Shown: positions 33,965-41,855, counted from the first letter of the stretch. The stretch: 41,855 nt of DNA from Verrucomicrobiota bacterium (GCA_030153935.1 JASKKX010000008.1:1-41855); one strand, 5' to 3'. The notes: generated from the sequence alone by a model not told the origin. Program-made: numbers and translations.

Positions 33965-35290
33965 ATGACAACGCAGGAATTGAAGAAGCTGGACAGAGAA
34001 CACATTATTTACAACTGGAAAGCCCAGGGGAACATTGATCCCATTGTAATGGATCATGCTCAGGGGATTTACATGTGGGATACCGAGGGTAAACGATATA
34101 TTGATTTTTCGGCGGGTCTGTTGAACGTAAACATTGGTCATGGGAATCAATATGTTCTGGATGCGATGAAAAAGCAGATGGAAAAGCTCTGTTATGTCGG
34201 CACCGGATTTTCCACCGAACCTAAAGCCGTTTTAGGTCGAATGATTTCTGAGATAACGCCGGGGGATCTGGATTATGTTTTTTTCACCAACGGCGGAGCC
34301 GAAGCGGTTGAAAACGCCATAAAAGCGGCAAGAAGCTTTACCGGTCGGCATAAAATTTACGCGCGGTGGAGATCCTATCATGGTGCAACGGCCGGCGCCA
34401 TCACCCTGAGCGGCGATCCGCGACGATGGGCCGCAGAGCCCGGCATCCCCGGTGTCGTTCATTATTTCGGGCCATACCCGTACCATTGTCCATTTGGTTC
34501 AAAAACTGAAGAAGAATCGGGAGAACGGGCGCTTGAAGTTCTCAATACCCAAATCATGCTGGATGGACCGGAAACCATCGCGGCGATTTTTCTCGAACCG
34601 ATTACCGGAACCAACGGGATTATTATTCCGTCGAAGAGTTTTGTGCAGGGCGTCCGCAGACTCTGTGATGACTATGGAATCCTGATGATTGCAGATGAAA
34701 CCATGAGCGGTTGGGGCCGATCAGGAAAATGGTTTTGCATGGAACACTTTGATGTGATTCCTGATATGATAACCACGGCAAAGGGCATTACTTCGGGATA
34801 TGTGCAGCTGGGGGCTATGATCTGGAATCGAAAAGTCTGGGATTATTTTCAGAATCATCCCTTTGCAGGAGGGCTGACCTATGGCGGGCATGCATTAGCA
34901 TGCGCGACGGCCATTGCAAATATTGAAGTCTATAAACAGGACCGTTTGATAGAGAACTCTGCCAATCTGGGAACCTATCTGGAAAAGAAACTTCTTGAAC
35001 TCAAAGAACGGCACAACTCCGTTGGGGACATCCGCTGCAAAGGGCTTTGGGCCTGTATCGAGCTGACTGCAGACCGGGAAAACAGAGCCCCGCTGGCCGG
35101 ATTTTCGGATTCCATTCGCAATGTTTCCGCAGAAATATCCAGAAGACTGTATGAAAAGGGGCTGTATACCTTCAGCAAGTGGGACTTCATTTTCATCGCG
35201 CCCCCGTTGTGTATCACGGCAGATGAAATTGGTGAAGCAATTGGATGCATCGATTATGCGCTCGAGTATACCGATACCTTTGCAAAATAA
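33965..35290 (+). CDS. Class III (omega) aminotransferase
   Basis: PLP-dependent transaminase of fold type I, class III; 441 residues. PLP-anchoring lysine is K273 (ITTAKGITSGYVQLGAM); the aspartate that binds the pyridine nitrogen is in LMIADETMSGWGRSG; the phosphate contacts lie in FTNGGAEAVENAIKAAR and the SYHGATAGA stretch. The family moves amino groups of beta-alanine, taurine, GABA or diamines to pyruvate or 2-oxoglutarate. The next gene, 31 bases on, is an N-carbamoyl amino acid/ureidopropionase-like hydrolase, which makes beta-alanine:pyruvate-type transamination a reasonable guess. GAAGG precedes the start. Codon use is AT-richer than in the housekeeping genes nearby. Confidence 0.92.
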   Translation: MTTQELKKLDREHIIYNWKAQGNIDPIVMDHAQGIYMWDTEGKRYIDFSAGLLNVNIGHGNQYVLDAMKKQMEKLCYVGTGFSTEPKAVLGRMISEITPGDLDYVFFTNGGAEAVENAIKAARSFTGRHKIYARWRSYHGATAGAITLSGDPRRWAAEPGIPGVVHYFGPYPYHCPFGSKTEEESGERALEVLNTQIMLDGPETIAAIFLEPITGTNGIIIPSKSFVQGVRRLCDDYGILMIADETMSGWGRSGKWFCMEHFDVIPDMITTAKGITSGYVQLGAMIWNRKVWDYFQNHPFAGGLTYGGHALACATAIANIEVYKQDRLIENSANLGTYLEKKLLELKERHNSVGDIRCKGLWACIELTADRENRAPLAGFSDSIRNVSAEISRRLYEKGLYTFSKWDFIFIAPPLCITADEIGEAIGCIDYALEYTDTFAK

Positions 35291-35320
35291 ATAAAATAAA
35301 AACCGGCAGGGAGTGAACAC

Positions 35321-36565
35321 ATGGATCTGAAAGAATTACGGATTAATGAAGACAGGCTGAGAGAGACCCTAGAAACATCAGCCGGCATTGGTGCAACAAA
35401 AAATAACGGACTTGAGCGCTGTGCGGCTACTGATGAGGATAAGCAGATGCGGGACATCTATGTCTCCTGGCTGAAGGAATGCGGTTGTGAGGTCGTCATC
35501 GATGAGATGGGAAATATCTTCGGAATACGGCCGGGTAAAAACCGTGAACTGGGAGCTGTGCTGACAGGTTCCCATCTGGATACTCAGAAGCCGGGAGGAA
35601 GATTTGACGGTATCCTCGGCGTCCTCGGAGCTTTGGAAGTCCTGCGTACGATCCATGATAATAATATCCAGCTCGAACGGGATCTGATAATTACAGACTG
35701 GACTAACGAAGAAGGCGGCTGGTTTGCGCCTGCCTGTATGGGATCCGGAGTGTGGGCAGGGAACATCACCAAAGAATTCGCCTATGCCCGGAAGGACAGA
35801 GACGGCAAAACCGTTTTCGGTGAAGAACTGGAGCGCATCGGATATAAAGGCGATTTCCCGTGCGATCACAAACAATGGAATTTGTATGGGGCTTACGAAC
35901 TGCATATTGAACAGGGACCCGTTCTGTACAGGGAAGGAATCCAGATCGGCGCTCCGAAAGGGATTCTCTGTCTTCACTGGTATGATGTCTATCTCACCGG
36001 CGCTGCCAATCAGGTCGGTCCGACCCCGATGGAAGGACGCAGCGATGCTCTGCTGGCATTTTCGGAGATGAACCTGGTCGTCAACAAGGTCACCCATCAG
36101 ATGGGGGCCATGGTCGGAACGGTTGGGGAAATACAGAATCATCCGAACTCCCGGAATATTATTCCCGACGGGGTTCACTTCACTGTGGACATCCGATCCT
36201 GGGATGATGATCATGCCGTAAAAGCATGGGAAATGATGAAAAAAGAGTTTGAAGTAATTGCAGAACGCCGGGGCTGTCCGATTCGGGCGGAAGAAACCTG
36301 GAAAGTGGAGCACGCGCCCTTTGACAAGGTTCTTTGGGATCGGGTGGTGAATGTCTCTGAAGAACTGGGTTATACCTGCAAAAGAATGATTTCCGGTGCA
36401 GGACACGATATGAGTGAAGTCAACAAAATCACACGCGGGGCCATGATCTTTGTTCCCAGTATCAATGGCCGGAGCCATGTTGAATGTGAAGAGACGCCCT
36501 ATGAAGACTGTGCTAAAGGGGCCAATGTCTTACTGCATTGTGTGCTTCGAACCGCAAACGAATAA
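35321..36565 (+). CDS. M20-family Zn-dependent carbamoylase/hydantoinase-type amidase
   Basis: Metal-dependent hydrolase of 414 residues in the group of beta-ureidopropionase, N-carbamoyl-L-amino acid hydrolase and allantoate amidohydrolase. Metal ligands are seen in order: GSHLDTQKPGGRFDG (His and Asp), TDWTNEEGGWF (Glu pair), ELHIEQGPVL (His), and near the C-terminus the catalytic histidine region SGAGHDMSEV and SINGRSHVECE. The dimerisation lid lies between. It hydrolyses an N-carbamoyl group to NH3, CO2 and the free amino acid. Placed right after a class III aminotransferase, it fits reductive pyrimidine breakdown; dihydropyrimidinase and dehydrogenase genes are not in the window. Which member of the group it is cannot be told. 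Confidence 0.9.
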   Translation: MDLKELRINEDRLRETLETSAGIGATKNNGLERCAATDEDKQMRDIYVSWLKECGCEVVIDEMGNIFGIRPGKNRELGAVLTGSHLDTQKPGGRFDGILGVLGALEVLRTIHDNNIQLERDLIITDWTNEEGGWFAPACMGSGVWAGNITKEFAYARKDRDGKTVFGEELERIGYKGDFPCDHKQWNLYGAYELHIEQGPVLYREGIQIGAPKGILCLHWYDVYLTGAANQVGPTPMEGRSDALLAFSEMNLVVNKVTHQMGAMVGTVGEIQNHPNSRNIIPDGVHFTVDIRSWDDDHAVKAWEMMKKEFEVIAERRGCPIRAEETWKVEHAPFDKVLWDRVVNVSEELGYTCKRMISGAGHDMSEVNKITRGAMIFVPSINGRSHVECEETPYEDCAKGANVLLHCVLRTANE

Positions 36566-36635
36566 GCGGAGGTCTGTCGCCCATCGATCGGAACCTGGGA
36601 CTTCCATCTCAGGTGAGATGATGGGATCGTTATAA

Positions 36636-37394
36636 ATGATGAAGGAACATCAGGCCCAATTCCGGTTTTACGAAGAGCTGAATGATTTTCTTCCTCCGGA
36701 GCAGCGGAAGAAAACCGTTGTATATGGTTTTAACGGCCATCCGGCAATTAAAGATCCGATCGAGGCGTTGGGCGTGCCGCATACCGAAGTTGATTTAATT
36801 ACAGTCAACGGCGAATCGGTGGGGTTTGATTATCAGCTGCAGCCCGATGATCATGCAGCAGTCTATCCGGTCTTTGAGAGTTTGGACATCACTCCGCAGG
36901 TTCGTCTCCGTTCGGAACCGCTGCGCCGGACCGCTTTTATCCTCGATGTCCATCTTGGCAAACTGGCGCGCATCCTGCGTTTGCTCGGCTTTGACGTGCT
37001 TTATCGGAATGATTTTGATGACGATGAGATCATCCGGATTTCCCTCGACGAACACCGCATCATTCTCACCCGCGACCGGCCCATGCTTTTTAATAAAGTG
37101 ATCACCCATGCCCACTGGCTGCATTCCACGAATGCCGAAAAACAGGCGACCGAGGTTCTGCGGCGTTTTGACCTGTTTGACCAGGTCCGGTTGTTCTGCC
37201 GCTGTCCCGTTTGCAACGGCCGCATCCAGTCTGTGGAGAAAGGAGATATTCTCGACCGGCTGGAACCCCTGACCAAAGAATACTACGACCGCTTTTTTCA
37301 GTGCTCAGACTGCGGAAAGATCTACTGGCAAGGTACACATTATGACCGCATTCTTCGTCGTTTGGAACGGATCCGTCGCCGGTCGGGGCAATAA
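36636..37394 (+). CDS. Mut7-C RNase-domain protein with ubiquitin-like N-terminus
   Basis: A 252-residue protein. Residues 1-90 look like the Mut7-C ubiquitin-like domain (FRFYEELNDFLPPEQRKKTV ... IEALGVPHTEVDLITVNG). Residues about 100-180 are the PIN-fold Mut7-C domain: FILDVHLGKLARILRLLGFD then YRNDFDDDEIIRIS and ILTRDRPML, with acidic residues placed for a metal-dependent nuclease. The C-terminal zinc ribbon follows: CRCPVCNGRI and FQCSDCGKIYW. This three-part layout is a known bacterial family, predicted RNases related to the C-terminus of Caenorhabditis mut-7. Function in bacteria is not established. It ends 65 bases from the convergent hrpB. Confidence 0.9.
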   Translation: MMKEHQAQFRFYEELNDFLPPEQRKKTVVYGFNGHPAIKDPIEALGVPHTEVDLITVNGESVGFDYQLQPDDHAAVYPVFESLDITPQVRLRSEPLRRTAFILDVHLGKLARILRLLGFDVLYRNDFDDDEIIRISLDEHRIILTRDRPMLFNKVITHAHWLHSTNAEKQATEVLRRFDLFDQVRLFCRCPVCNGRIQSVEKGDILDRLEPLTKEYYDRFFQCSDCGKIYWQGTHYDRILRRLERIRRRSGQ

Positions 37395-37459
37395 ATTCGG
37401 GGGAGAACCGGTCGGCCGCTGGAAACGCATGCAATAATTAACGTGGTTAAAAATTCAAA

Positions 37460-39994
37460 TTATTCCCACCTGTGCTTTGGATAACGCCGTGAGAGTGATT
37501 TGCGGAGTTCGGGGTAGGCGGTGCGCCAGAAGGATTCGAGATCCTCGGTGATCTGTACGGCGCGGCGGTTGGGCGCGAGCAGTTCGACGACCAGCGGAAC
37601 GCGGCCGAAGGCGATGCAGGGGGTTTGCTTCATCCCGTAAAAATCCTGAATCATGGCGGAGAGGACCGGTTTGTGTCCGGCTTCGTAACGGATACGGGCG
37701 CGGTGTCCGCTGGGTAGTTTCAACCGTTCCGGCACCTGCTCTTCAATCCAGCGCTGCTGGTCATAGGAAAGCCAGCTGTGCACTGCCGCTTTAACGTTTT
37801 TTTCGCGCAGGTCTTTGCGGCAGACGGCGCCGAGGCAGAGTTCCTCAAGCAGGGTGCGCCGCGCGTCGTTGTCGATTTCCGGGATGCCCAGATCGGGACA
37901 CCAGCCGGCGAGCAGGTTGACGCGCAGGATCCACTGTTCAACGGCATCGTCCCAGCCGGGCAGGTCGAGGGTCCCGCCGAGCACTTCCGCGGCGAGCACG
38001 GCGGCGGCTTCATCGGGTTGCGGATTCTGTGTGATGGAGCGGTCGAGGACGAGATCGCGGAAGAGGGTCCGGTGTTCGACCACGACGCGCTTGAGCGCTT
38101 TGTCGTAGCGCGAACGGCTTTCGTCCCTGAAATCTCCGGGAAAGAGTTCTTCCAGCCATTCCCGTTTGACGGCGGTGGCGAGATTGAGCAGGACGCCGGT
38201 CTGTCCGCGCGTCTGGCCGATTTCGGTGATTTCGGCCGCGACGAGCAGTTCGGCATCGCGCACGACGCTTTCGCGCGCCAGTTCGGCCGTGCGGCCATGC
38301 ACCAGTTCACAGCGCAGAGTTCCTTTGTCGCAGCGCTTGGCGAGCTGGTCGGAAAAGGCGGACAGGATGCATTTCTGCAGGAATTCATCGTCGGGGGCGG
38401 CGGTGTTGATTTGCAGACCCTGCTGTTCGGCGATCTGCATGAAGCGTTCGTAGAGCGGCTTGACCTGCCGCGCGGCGGCGGCATGAATACCGAGCGATTT
38501 ACAGGCGCCGACGTGATAGTTGTTCTTGTCGGCAAAAACCCACGCGCGCATGAGCCGCTTGAAATCGGAGCCGTCGTCTTCGCCGAGGAGGTCGTCGCGC
38601 TGTCCGCGCGTCTGTTTGCCGGTCCGGCGTTCCAGAATGCCGCGGCCCTGTGTGAGTGCGGCAATGAGGCAGGCCTGCCGGACGCAATGGGCGCGGTCGG
38701 CGGCGAGCAGCATGCGGGCGTAGCGCGGATGCATGGGAAACTGCACCATTTGCCTGCCGGTTTCCGTCAGCATTTCATTATGATCGAGCGCGCCGAGATC
38801 GGTGAGCAGGGTGAGGGTCCGCGAGAGCGCGACCGGATCGGGCTTTTCCAGCCACTGGAAATTTTCGACATCATCAATTCCGCCCGCTTTGAGCGTGAGA
38901 ACGACTTCCGCCAAATCGTGCCGCAGAATTTCCGGCAGTTCCTGCGGGCGGCGGGCGGTATGCTCCTGAAGAGTCCAGAGACGATAGCAGGTGCCCGGCG
39001 CGGTGCGACCGGCGCGGCCGGTGCGCTGATCGGCCGAGGCGCGGCTGATCCGCTCAACCATCAGGGTATCAATGCCGCGGTGAGGATCGTAGTGTGCAAT
39101 GCGGGCCAGGCCGCTGTCGATCACCGTGCGGATGCCGTCGATGGTGATGGAGGTTTCAGCCACGTTGGTGGCCACGACGACTTTGCGCCGGTCGCAGTCG
39201 CCGACGGCGGCATCCTGGTCGCGCGGAGAAAGCTCACCGTGCAGCGGCAGGACGGCGAATTCTTTGGCGCAGGATTTCGAACGGACCGCTTCGACCGTGC
39301 GGGAGATTTCGTAGGCGCCGGGCATGAAAATGAGGACGTCTCCTTCGGCTCCGGACTGGACGGCGCTCTCGAACGCATCGGCGGCGGCCTCCCAGACGGG
39401 ATGGTGCTTAAAGTCGATCCGTTTGGCGGCGTACTGAATGTCGACGGGAAACATGCGTCCTTCGCTTTTGAGTTCGAGGCAGGGGGCGAGATAGTCGCGC
39501 AGCGGTGCGGCGTCGAGTGTGGCGGACATGACAATGAGTTTCAGGTCGGGTCGGGTTTTCTGCAGGTGGAGCGCCCGGGCGAGGGTGATGTCGCCGTAGA
39601 GATGCCGTTCGTGGAACTCATCGAAGCAGACGGCGCCGACACCGTGCAGTTGCGGATCGCTGAGGATCTGCCGCAGCAGGATGCCTTCGGTGATGTAGCG
39701 GATACGGGTTTTTTCGGAGACGCAGTTTTCGAGGCGGACCTGATAGCCAACCTCATCGCCGGTGCGGCCGCCGCGCTCGTGCGCAACACGGCGCGCAAGC
39801 ATGCGCGCGGCCAGCCGCCGCGGCTGCAGAACGACGATGTCGCCGTCGCACAATCCGCTGTCGAGCAGCATCTGCGGGACCTGCGTTGACTTTCCGGAAC
39901 CGGTCGGCGCTTCGATGATGACGCGGTCGCCGGTGCGCACGGCATCGACCAGTCGGTCGCGCAGTTCATAAATTGGAAGGGTGTTCGGGTTCAT
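37460..39994 (-). CDS. hrpB: ATP-dependent helicase HrpB (DEAH-type)
   Basis: An 844-residue helicase of the DEAH/RHA group. Motif I is EAPTGSGKSTQVP; motif II is DEFHERHLYGD (the DExH box reads DEFH); motif III SATLDAAP; motif V SITIDGIRTVIDSGLAR; motif VI QRTGRAGRTAPGTCYRLW. The HrpB-specific C-terminus ends LSRRYPKHRWE, and the HrpB middle region KREWLEELFPGDF is present. The length matches the family (about 810-850). HrpB is dispensable in Escherichia coli and its substrate is unsettled. The opposite strand is open over 703 codons but is merely the antisense of this GC-rich gene. Confidence 0.96.
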   Translation of the reverse strand: MNPNTLPIYELRDRLVDAVRTGDRVIIEAPTGSGKSTQVPQMLLDSGLCDGDIVVLQPRRLAARMLARRVAHERGGRTGDEVGYQVRLENCVSEKTRIRYITEGILLRQILSDPQLHGVGAVCFDEFHERHLYGDITLARALHLQKTRPDLKLIVMSATLDAAPLRDYLAPCLELKSEGRMFPVDIQYAAKRIDFKHHPVWEAAADAFESAVQSGAEGDVLIFMPGAYEISRTVEAVRSKSCAKEFAVLPLHGELSPRDQDAAVGDCDRRKVVVATNVAETSITIDGIRTVIDSGLARIAHYDPHRGIDTLMVERISRASADQRTGRAGRTAPGTCYRLWTLQEHTARRPQELPEILRHDLAEVVLTLKAGGIDDVENFQWLEKPDPVALSRTLTLLTDLGALDHNEMLTETGRQMVQFPMHPRYARMLLAADRAHCVRQACLIAALTQGRGILERRTGKQTRGQRDDLLGEDDGSDFKRLMRAWVFADKNNYHVGACKSLGIHAAAARQVKPLYERFMQIAEQQGLQINTAAPDDEFLQKCILSAFSDQLAKRCDKGTLRCELVHGRTAELARESVVRDAELLVAAEITEIGQTRGQTGVLLNLATAVKREWLEELFPGDFRDESRSRYDKALKRVVVEHRTLFRDLVLDRSITQNPQPDEAAAVLAAEVLGGTLDLPGWDDAVEQWILRVNLLAGWCPDLGIPEIDNDARRTLLEELCLGAVCRKDLREKNVKAAVHSWLSYDQQRWIEEQVPERLKLPSGHRARIRYEAGHKPVLSAMIQDFYGMKQTPCIAFGRVPLVVELLAPNRRAVQITEDLESFWRTAYPELRKSLSRRYPKHRWE

Positions 39995-40089
39995 TTGGAA
40001 TTAACCGAGGACCGTAGCAATCTGCGCCGGCAGGTTCAAGTTTGCGTCGATGTTGTGTCGTGTTGCATTCAAACCATAAGGAGCACGCC

Positions 40090-40134
40090 ATGACGAACGT
40101 GGATACATCCGGATCGCCGCTCATCAAGAAATAA
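40090..40134 (+). other. 14-codon open frame behind a strong ribosome binding site
   Basis: ATAAGGAGCACGCC followed by ATG and the peptide MTNVDTSGSPLIKK, then TAA. The AAGGAG spacing is ideal. It could be a leader peptide or the surviving start of a lost gene: the next 140 bases hold no frame, and an IS110 remnant follows. No function is claimed. The rest of 39995-40270 shows nothing. Confidence 0.3.
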
Positions 40135-40270
40135 ATTCACCTGTCTTGGCTTTTGCTCGGCGGCTCTGTCGAAGAGTCCGACCCGTTCGAGGGATCGTGT
40201 CAAAACGGCGTCGTCCGTTCGTCGAGGCATTGACGGGTTTTCAGGGATTTAAACGGACAACTGAGGGGGA

Positions 40271-40432
40271 TTTCTGTCGGTTTGCCCCTTTGAATTGATG
40301 GCCTGTCTCGGTCTGGTGGCTGCGGAGGACTCGTCCGGCGGTTGCCGTTCTCAAGAGGCGATCACCAAGTGCGGCAATTCGCCTGTGTGGCGAGTGATCC
40401 GCTGCCTCCCATCACGACGTCACCCGTGCCGC
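40271..40432 (+). pseudogene. IS110-type transposase, C-terminal remnant
   Basis: Plus-strand translation reads CPFELMACLGLVAAEDSSGG then CRSQEAITKCGNSPVWRVI, matching the transposase_20 region of IS110/IS1111 elements (P.qLmsyLGL.PsE.SSG...r.G.ITK.GN..lRr.L). Upstream catalytic (DEDD) sequence is absent and the downstream part loses similarity after the RRVI-like segment. A dead fragment of about 55 codons. Confidence 0.6.
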
Positions 40433-40509
40433 TGCGGATACTGCGGAAAAATCCGAATCGAGGCCGCCGGCGAAAACCCGCCTTTTGGGGACCGGCTTTA
40501 ATTTAAATT

Positions 40510-41403
40510 TTATCTTTTGAGATTTAATTCTTTGTAAAAACGATTATCCGGAGGAATTGCTCCTGCAATTGTGCAGATTTGTTCCGAAAGCTGCGTGGCC
40601 GCCCGGACCGTTTCTTCCGGCGGGATTCGATGTAAATTTCCATACGCCAACACCGCCGTATAAGAGTCGCCGGCACCCACTGTATCAACGACGGCATCAT
40701 CCGGGACGCTCCCGGCTTTCTGTTCAATCCGTTTACCGTCGTCTGTGTACAACCGGCTTCCTTCAGGCCCGCGGGTCAGCGCGATCTGTTTAATTTTAAA
40801 GGTTTCAATCAGATAGACGATTAATTCTTCGCCGGTCAAAGAGCTCCCGATCAGCCGCCCCGTCGCAGCCAGTTCCTCTTCGTTGATCTTGAGAATATCT
40901 GTCTGTTCGAGTGACGGAATAAGGATATCCTTGTTTTCACAGCCGGCGCGCAGATTCATATCATAAAGCCTCAGAATGGAGTCCGGCTGTCTGCCCAGAA
41001 ACCGCTGGAGCTGTTTGCGCCCGGATTCTGTCCGCTGAATGAGCGATCCGAAATACAGTAATTGAATTTCCGCATCTGTACCGGATTCAATGAGCTCAAA
41101 ATCAATATGGTCATAGGCGGTATCTGGAAGAATGGTGTAATGCGGAATTCCCAAACGATCCACATGGACCTCAACACGGCCGGTTTCATGCTCCGGGTCG
41201 CGTTGAATCAGACGATCAGTAAGTTTTGCTTCCCGAATGAACTCCAGAAGGGAATCTCCATCCTTGTCATTTCCGACTCGAGAAACAAAGAGCACTTCTT
41301 CCCCCAGTCTGTGCAGATGCTGTGCAAAGTTAAAGGGGGCACCCCCCGGACGTCTGCCGCCGGGCAGTTCATCAAACAGAATTTCACCAATTACCAGAAT
41401 CAT
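40510..41403 (-). CDS. PfkB-family sugar kinase, fructokinase-like
   Basis: Ribokinase-fold carbohydrate kinase of 297 residues. The N-terminal MILVIGEILFDELPGGRRPG carries the GE.L.D motif with the substrate-binding GGAPFNFAQHLHRLG; the C-terminal PfkB signature is VVDTVGAGDSYTA, with catalytic aspartate in GAGDS. The GGAPFNFA form is typical of fructokinases, but adenosine or other sugar specificity cannot be excluded. Upstream on the same strand lies a glycerol kinase pseudogene. A TATAAT box ends 12 bases before the ATG. Confidence 0.92.
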   Translation of the reverse strand: MILVIGEILFDELPGGRRPGGAPFNFAQHLHRLGEEVLFVSRVGNDKDGDSLLEFIREAKLTDRLIQRDPEHETGRVEVHVDRLGIPHYTILPDTAYDHIDFELIESGTDAEIQLLYFGSLIQRTESGRKQLQRFLGRQPDSILRLYDMNLRAGCENKDILIPSLEQTDILKINEEELAATGRLIGSSLTGEELIVYLIETFKIKQIALTRGPEGSRLYTDDGKRIEQKAGSVPDDAVVDTVGAGDSYTAVLAYGNLHRIPPEETVRAATQLSEQICTIAGAIPPDNRFYKELNLKR

Positions 41404-41415
41404 GAAATACAGCCT

Positions 41416-41421
41416 ATTATA
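41416..41421 (-). promoter_or_regulatory. -10 box (TATAAT) for the PfkB kinase
   Basis: Minus-strand TATAAT (plus strand ATTATA) in AT-rich DNA, 12 bases before the ATG at 41403. No convincing -35. A start seven bases downstream would leave about five bases of leader. Confidence 0.45.
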
Positions 41422-41551
41422 TTCTGCGGGTTACAACCATATAAAAACGACAAATTCAACATACCTGAAATAAACCAAATGGTGCGGATGCCTTTGCATC
41501 GGCCGAACGGTTTTCTTTTGAAAAAAAATACTGAAACAGATGCCATATGCA

Positions 41552-41855
41552 TCATGCTTTACCAACCGCATTGGCCCGGCGGGTTTCGATTTCTTTGCGT
41601 TTTTCCGGAGCGGATTTAATCGATCCAGGTCCGTCGCGCAGCCACTGAAAATTGCCGCGCCGGCGGTAAAAACACTGCCTTCAAGTGTGTAGTTAACCGG
41701 TCGGTCTTCGAGCTGCCAGGCGACGGTTGTCAGCAGGCGGCTGCGGTTGGGAACGGCCTGGGTTCCTGTTGCACAAGGCTGCCGACTCTGCCGTTTTCAT
41801 CAAAAACGACACTTCTGGAACTGCTGGCTCCCTGGTCAAGTGCGAGGAGATTTGC
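41552..41855 (-). pseudogene. glpK: Glycerol kinase pseudogene with internal deletion
   Basis: Reading leftward from the window edge, the frame gives NLLALDQGASSSRSVVFDEN and VQQEPRPFP: the N-terminal ATP-binding strand of glycerol kinase (ILALDQGTTSSRAI.FD..G). It then stops (about 41735) and, in another frame, resumes as SRLLTTVAWQLEDRPVNYTL and EGSVFTAGAAI, a segment that in intact FGGY glycerol kinases lies about 260 residues further on. One base-shift later a third frame reads NFQWLRDGPGSIKSAPE, the next piece of the same protein, before running to a stop at 41552. So a large internal deletion plus at least one indel has destroyed the gene. The ATG would lie just beyond the right edge. 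Confidence 0.8.

Noticed and set aside
37778-39889. 703-codon open frame on the plus strand
   Set aside because: It is antisense to hrpB, which has all helicase motifs. The product is Gly/Ala/Asp/Phe-rich with no motif, an effect of high GC at third positions of the true gene.
41062-41619. 185-codon plus-strand frame
   Set aside because: Runs antisense through the PfkB kinase, then across its promoter into the glpK pseudogene; no ribosome binding site or motif.
1-41855. CRISPR array or cas genes
   Set aside because: No regularly spaced repeats and no Cas-like protein anywhere in the window.

Overview
The window reads as a stretch of chromosome from an anaerobic or fermentative bacterium, most likely of the PVC group (a Kiritimatiellota/Verrucomicrobiota-like lineage). 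This is inferred from gene content rather than from a marker gene: a complete six-gene Rnf complex, a rhomboid protease with a short C-terminal helical tail, a long-form HisG, a 631-residue PurF, a CpXC-domain protein, and several small very basic proteins. Most genes are housekeeping genes, each with clear family signatures, interspersed with short gene-poor stretches that hold broken genes.

Layout. 1-2135: the 3' part of a PAS-type sensor kinase followed by its sigma-54 activator. 2204-4941: a GT-C type membrane glycosyltransferase and fmt. 4880-7920 (minus): a large TPR lipoprotein, a 29-residue bS22/AURKAIP1-like protein and hisG. 8612-12186: rnc, a rhomboid (minus), an L,D-transpeptidase and accA. 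12226-14181 (minus): a VC0807-type membrane protein, alr and tRNA-Arg(TCT). 14190-15160: about 1 kb of decayed DNA with tyrosine-recombinase remnants. 15222-18501: a nitroreductase, a CpXC protein, a YfgM-like TPR protein, aroK, a 60-residue basic protein preceding a strong terminator, and a thioesterase. 18703-20598: purF. 20784-22839: a two-gene membrane system. 23030-28138 (minus): rnfABCDGE. 28336-31353: a GNAT/C39-like fusion, a conserved small protein and gpmA. 31370-36565: a mosaic of transposase debris, a GH1 glycosidase, a broken M50-like gene, and an aminotransferase/amidohydrolase pair. 36636-41403: a Mut7-C protein, hrpB, an IS110 remnant and a PfkB sugar kinase. 41552-41855: a glycerol kinase pseudogene with an internal deletion.

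How the genes work together. The Rnf operon would couple ferredoxin:NAD+ electron transfer to an ion gradient. RnfD and RnfG both carry the TGAT flavinylation motif, so the complex looks intact. The class III aminotransferase and the M20-type carbamoylase form a compact two-gene cassette that fits release and transamination of an N-carbamoyl amino acid, for example beta-ureidopropionate to beta-alanine to malonate semialdehyde. Alr and the L,D-transpeptidase serve the cell wall, and AccA serves lipid synthesis.

The best candidate for something undescribed is the pair at 20784-22839. The first gene has helices that look like the last two helices of a MotA/TolQ/ExbB protomer. The second has an ExbD/MotB-like N-terminal membrane helix with an acidic residue, a very long Ala/Glu/Arg coiled coil with internal duplications, and a C-terminal domain resembling a degenerate trypsin-like barrel. 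Other points of interest are the two tiny basic proteins, a perfect 17-bp inverted repeat beside an IS630 remnant, and the GNAT/C39-like fusion without its usual ATP-grasp partner.
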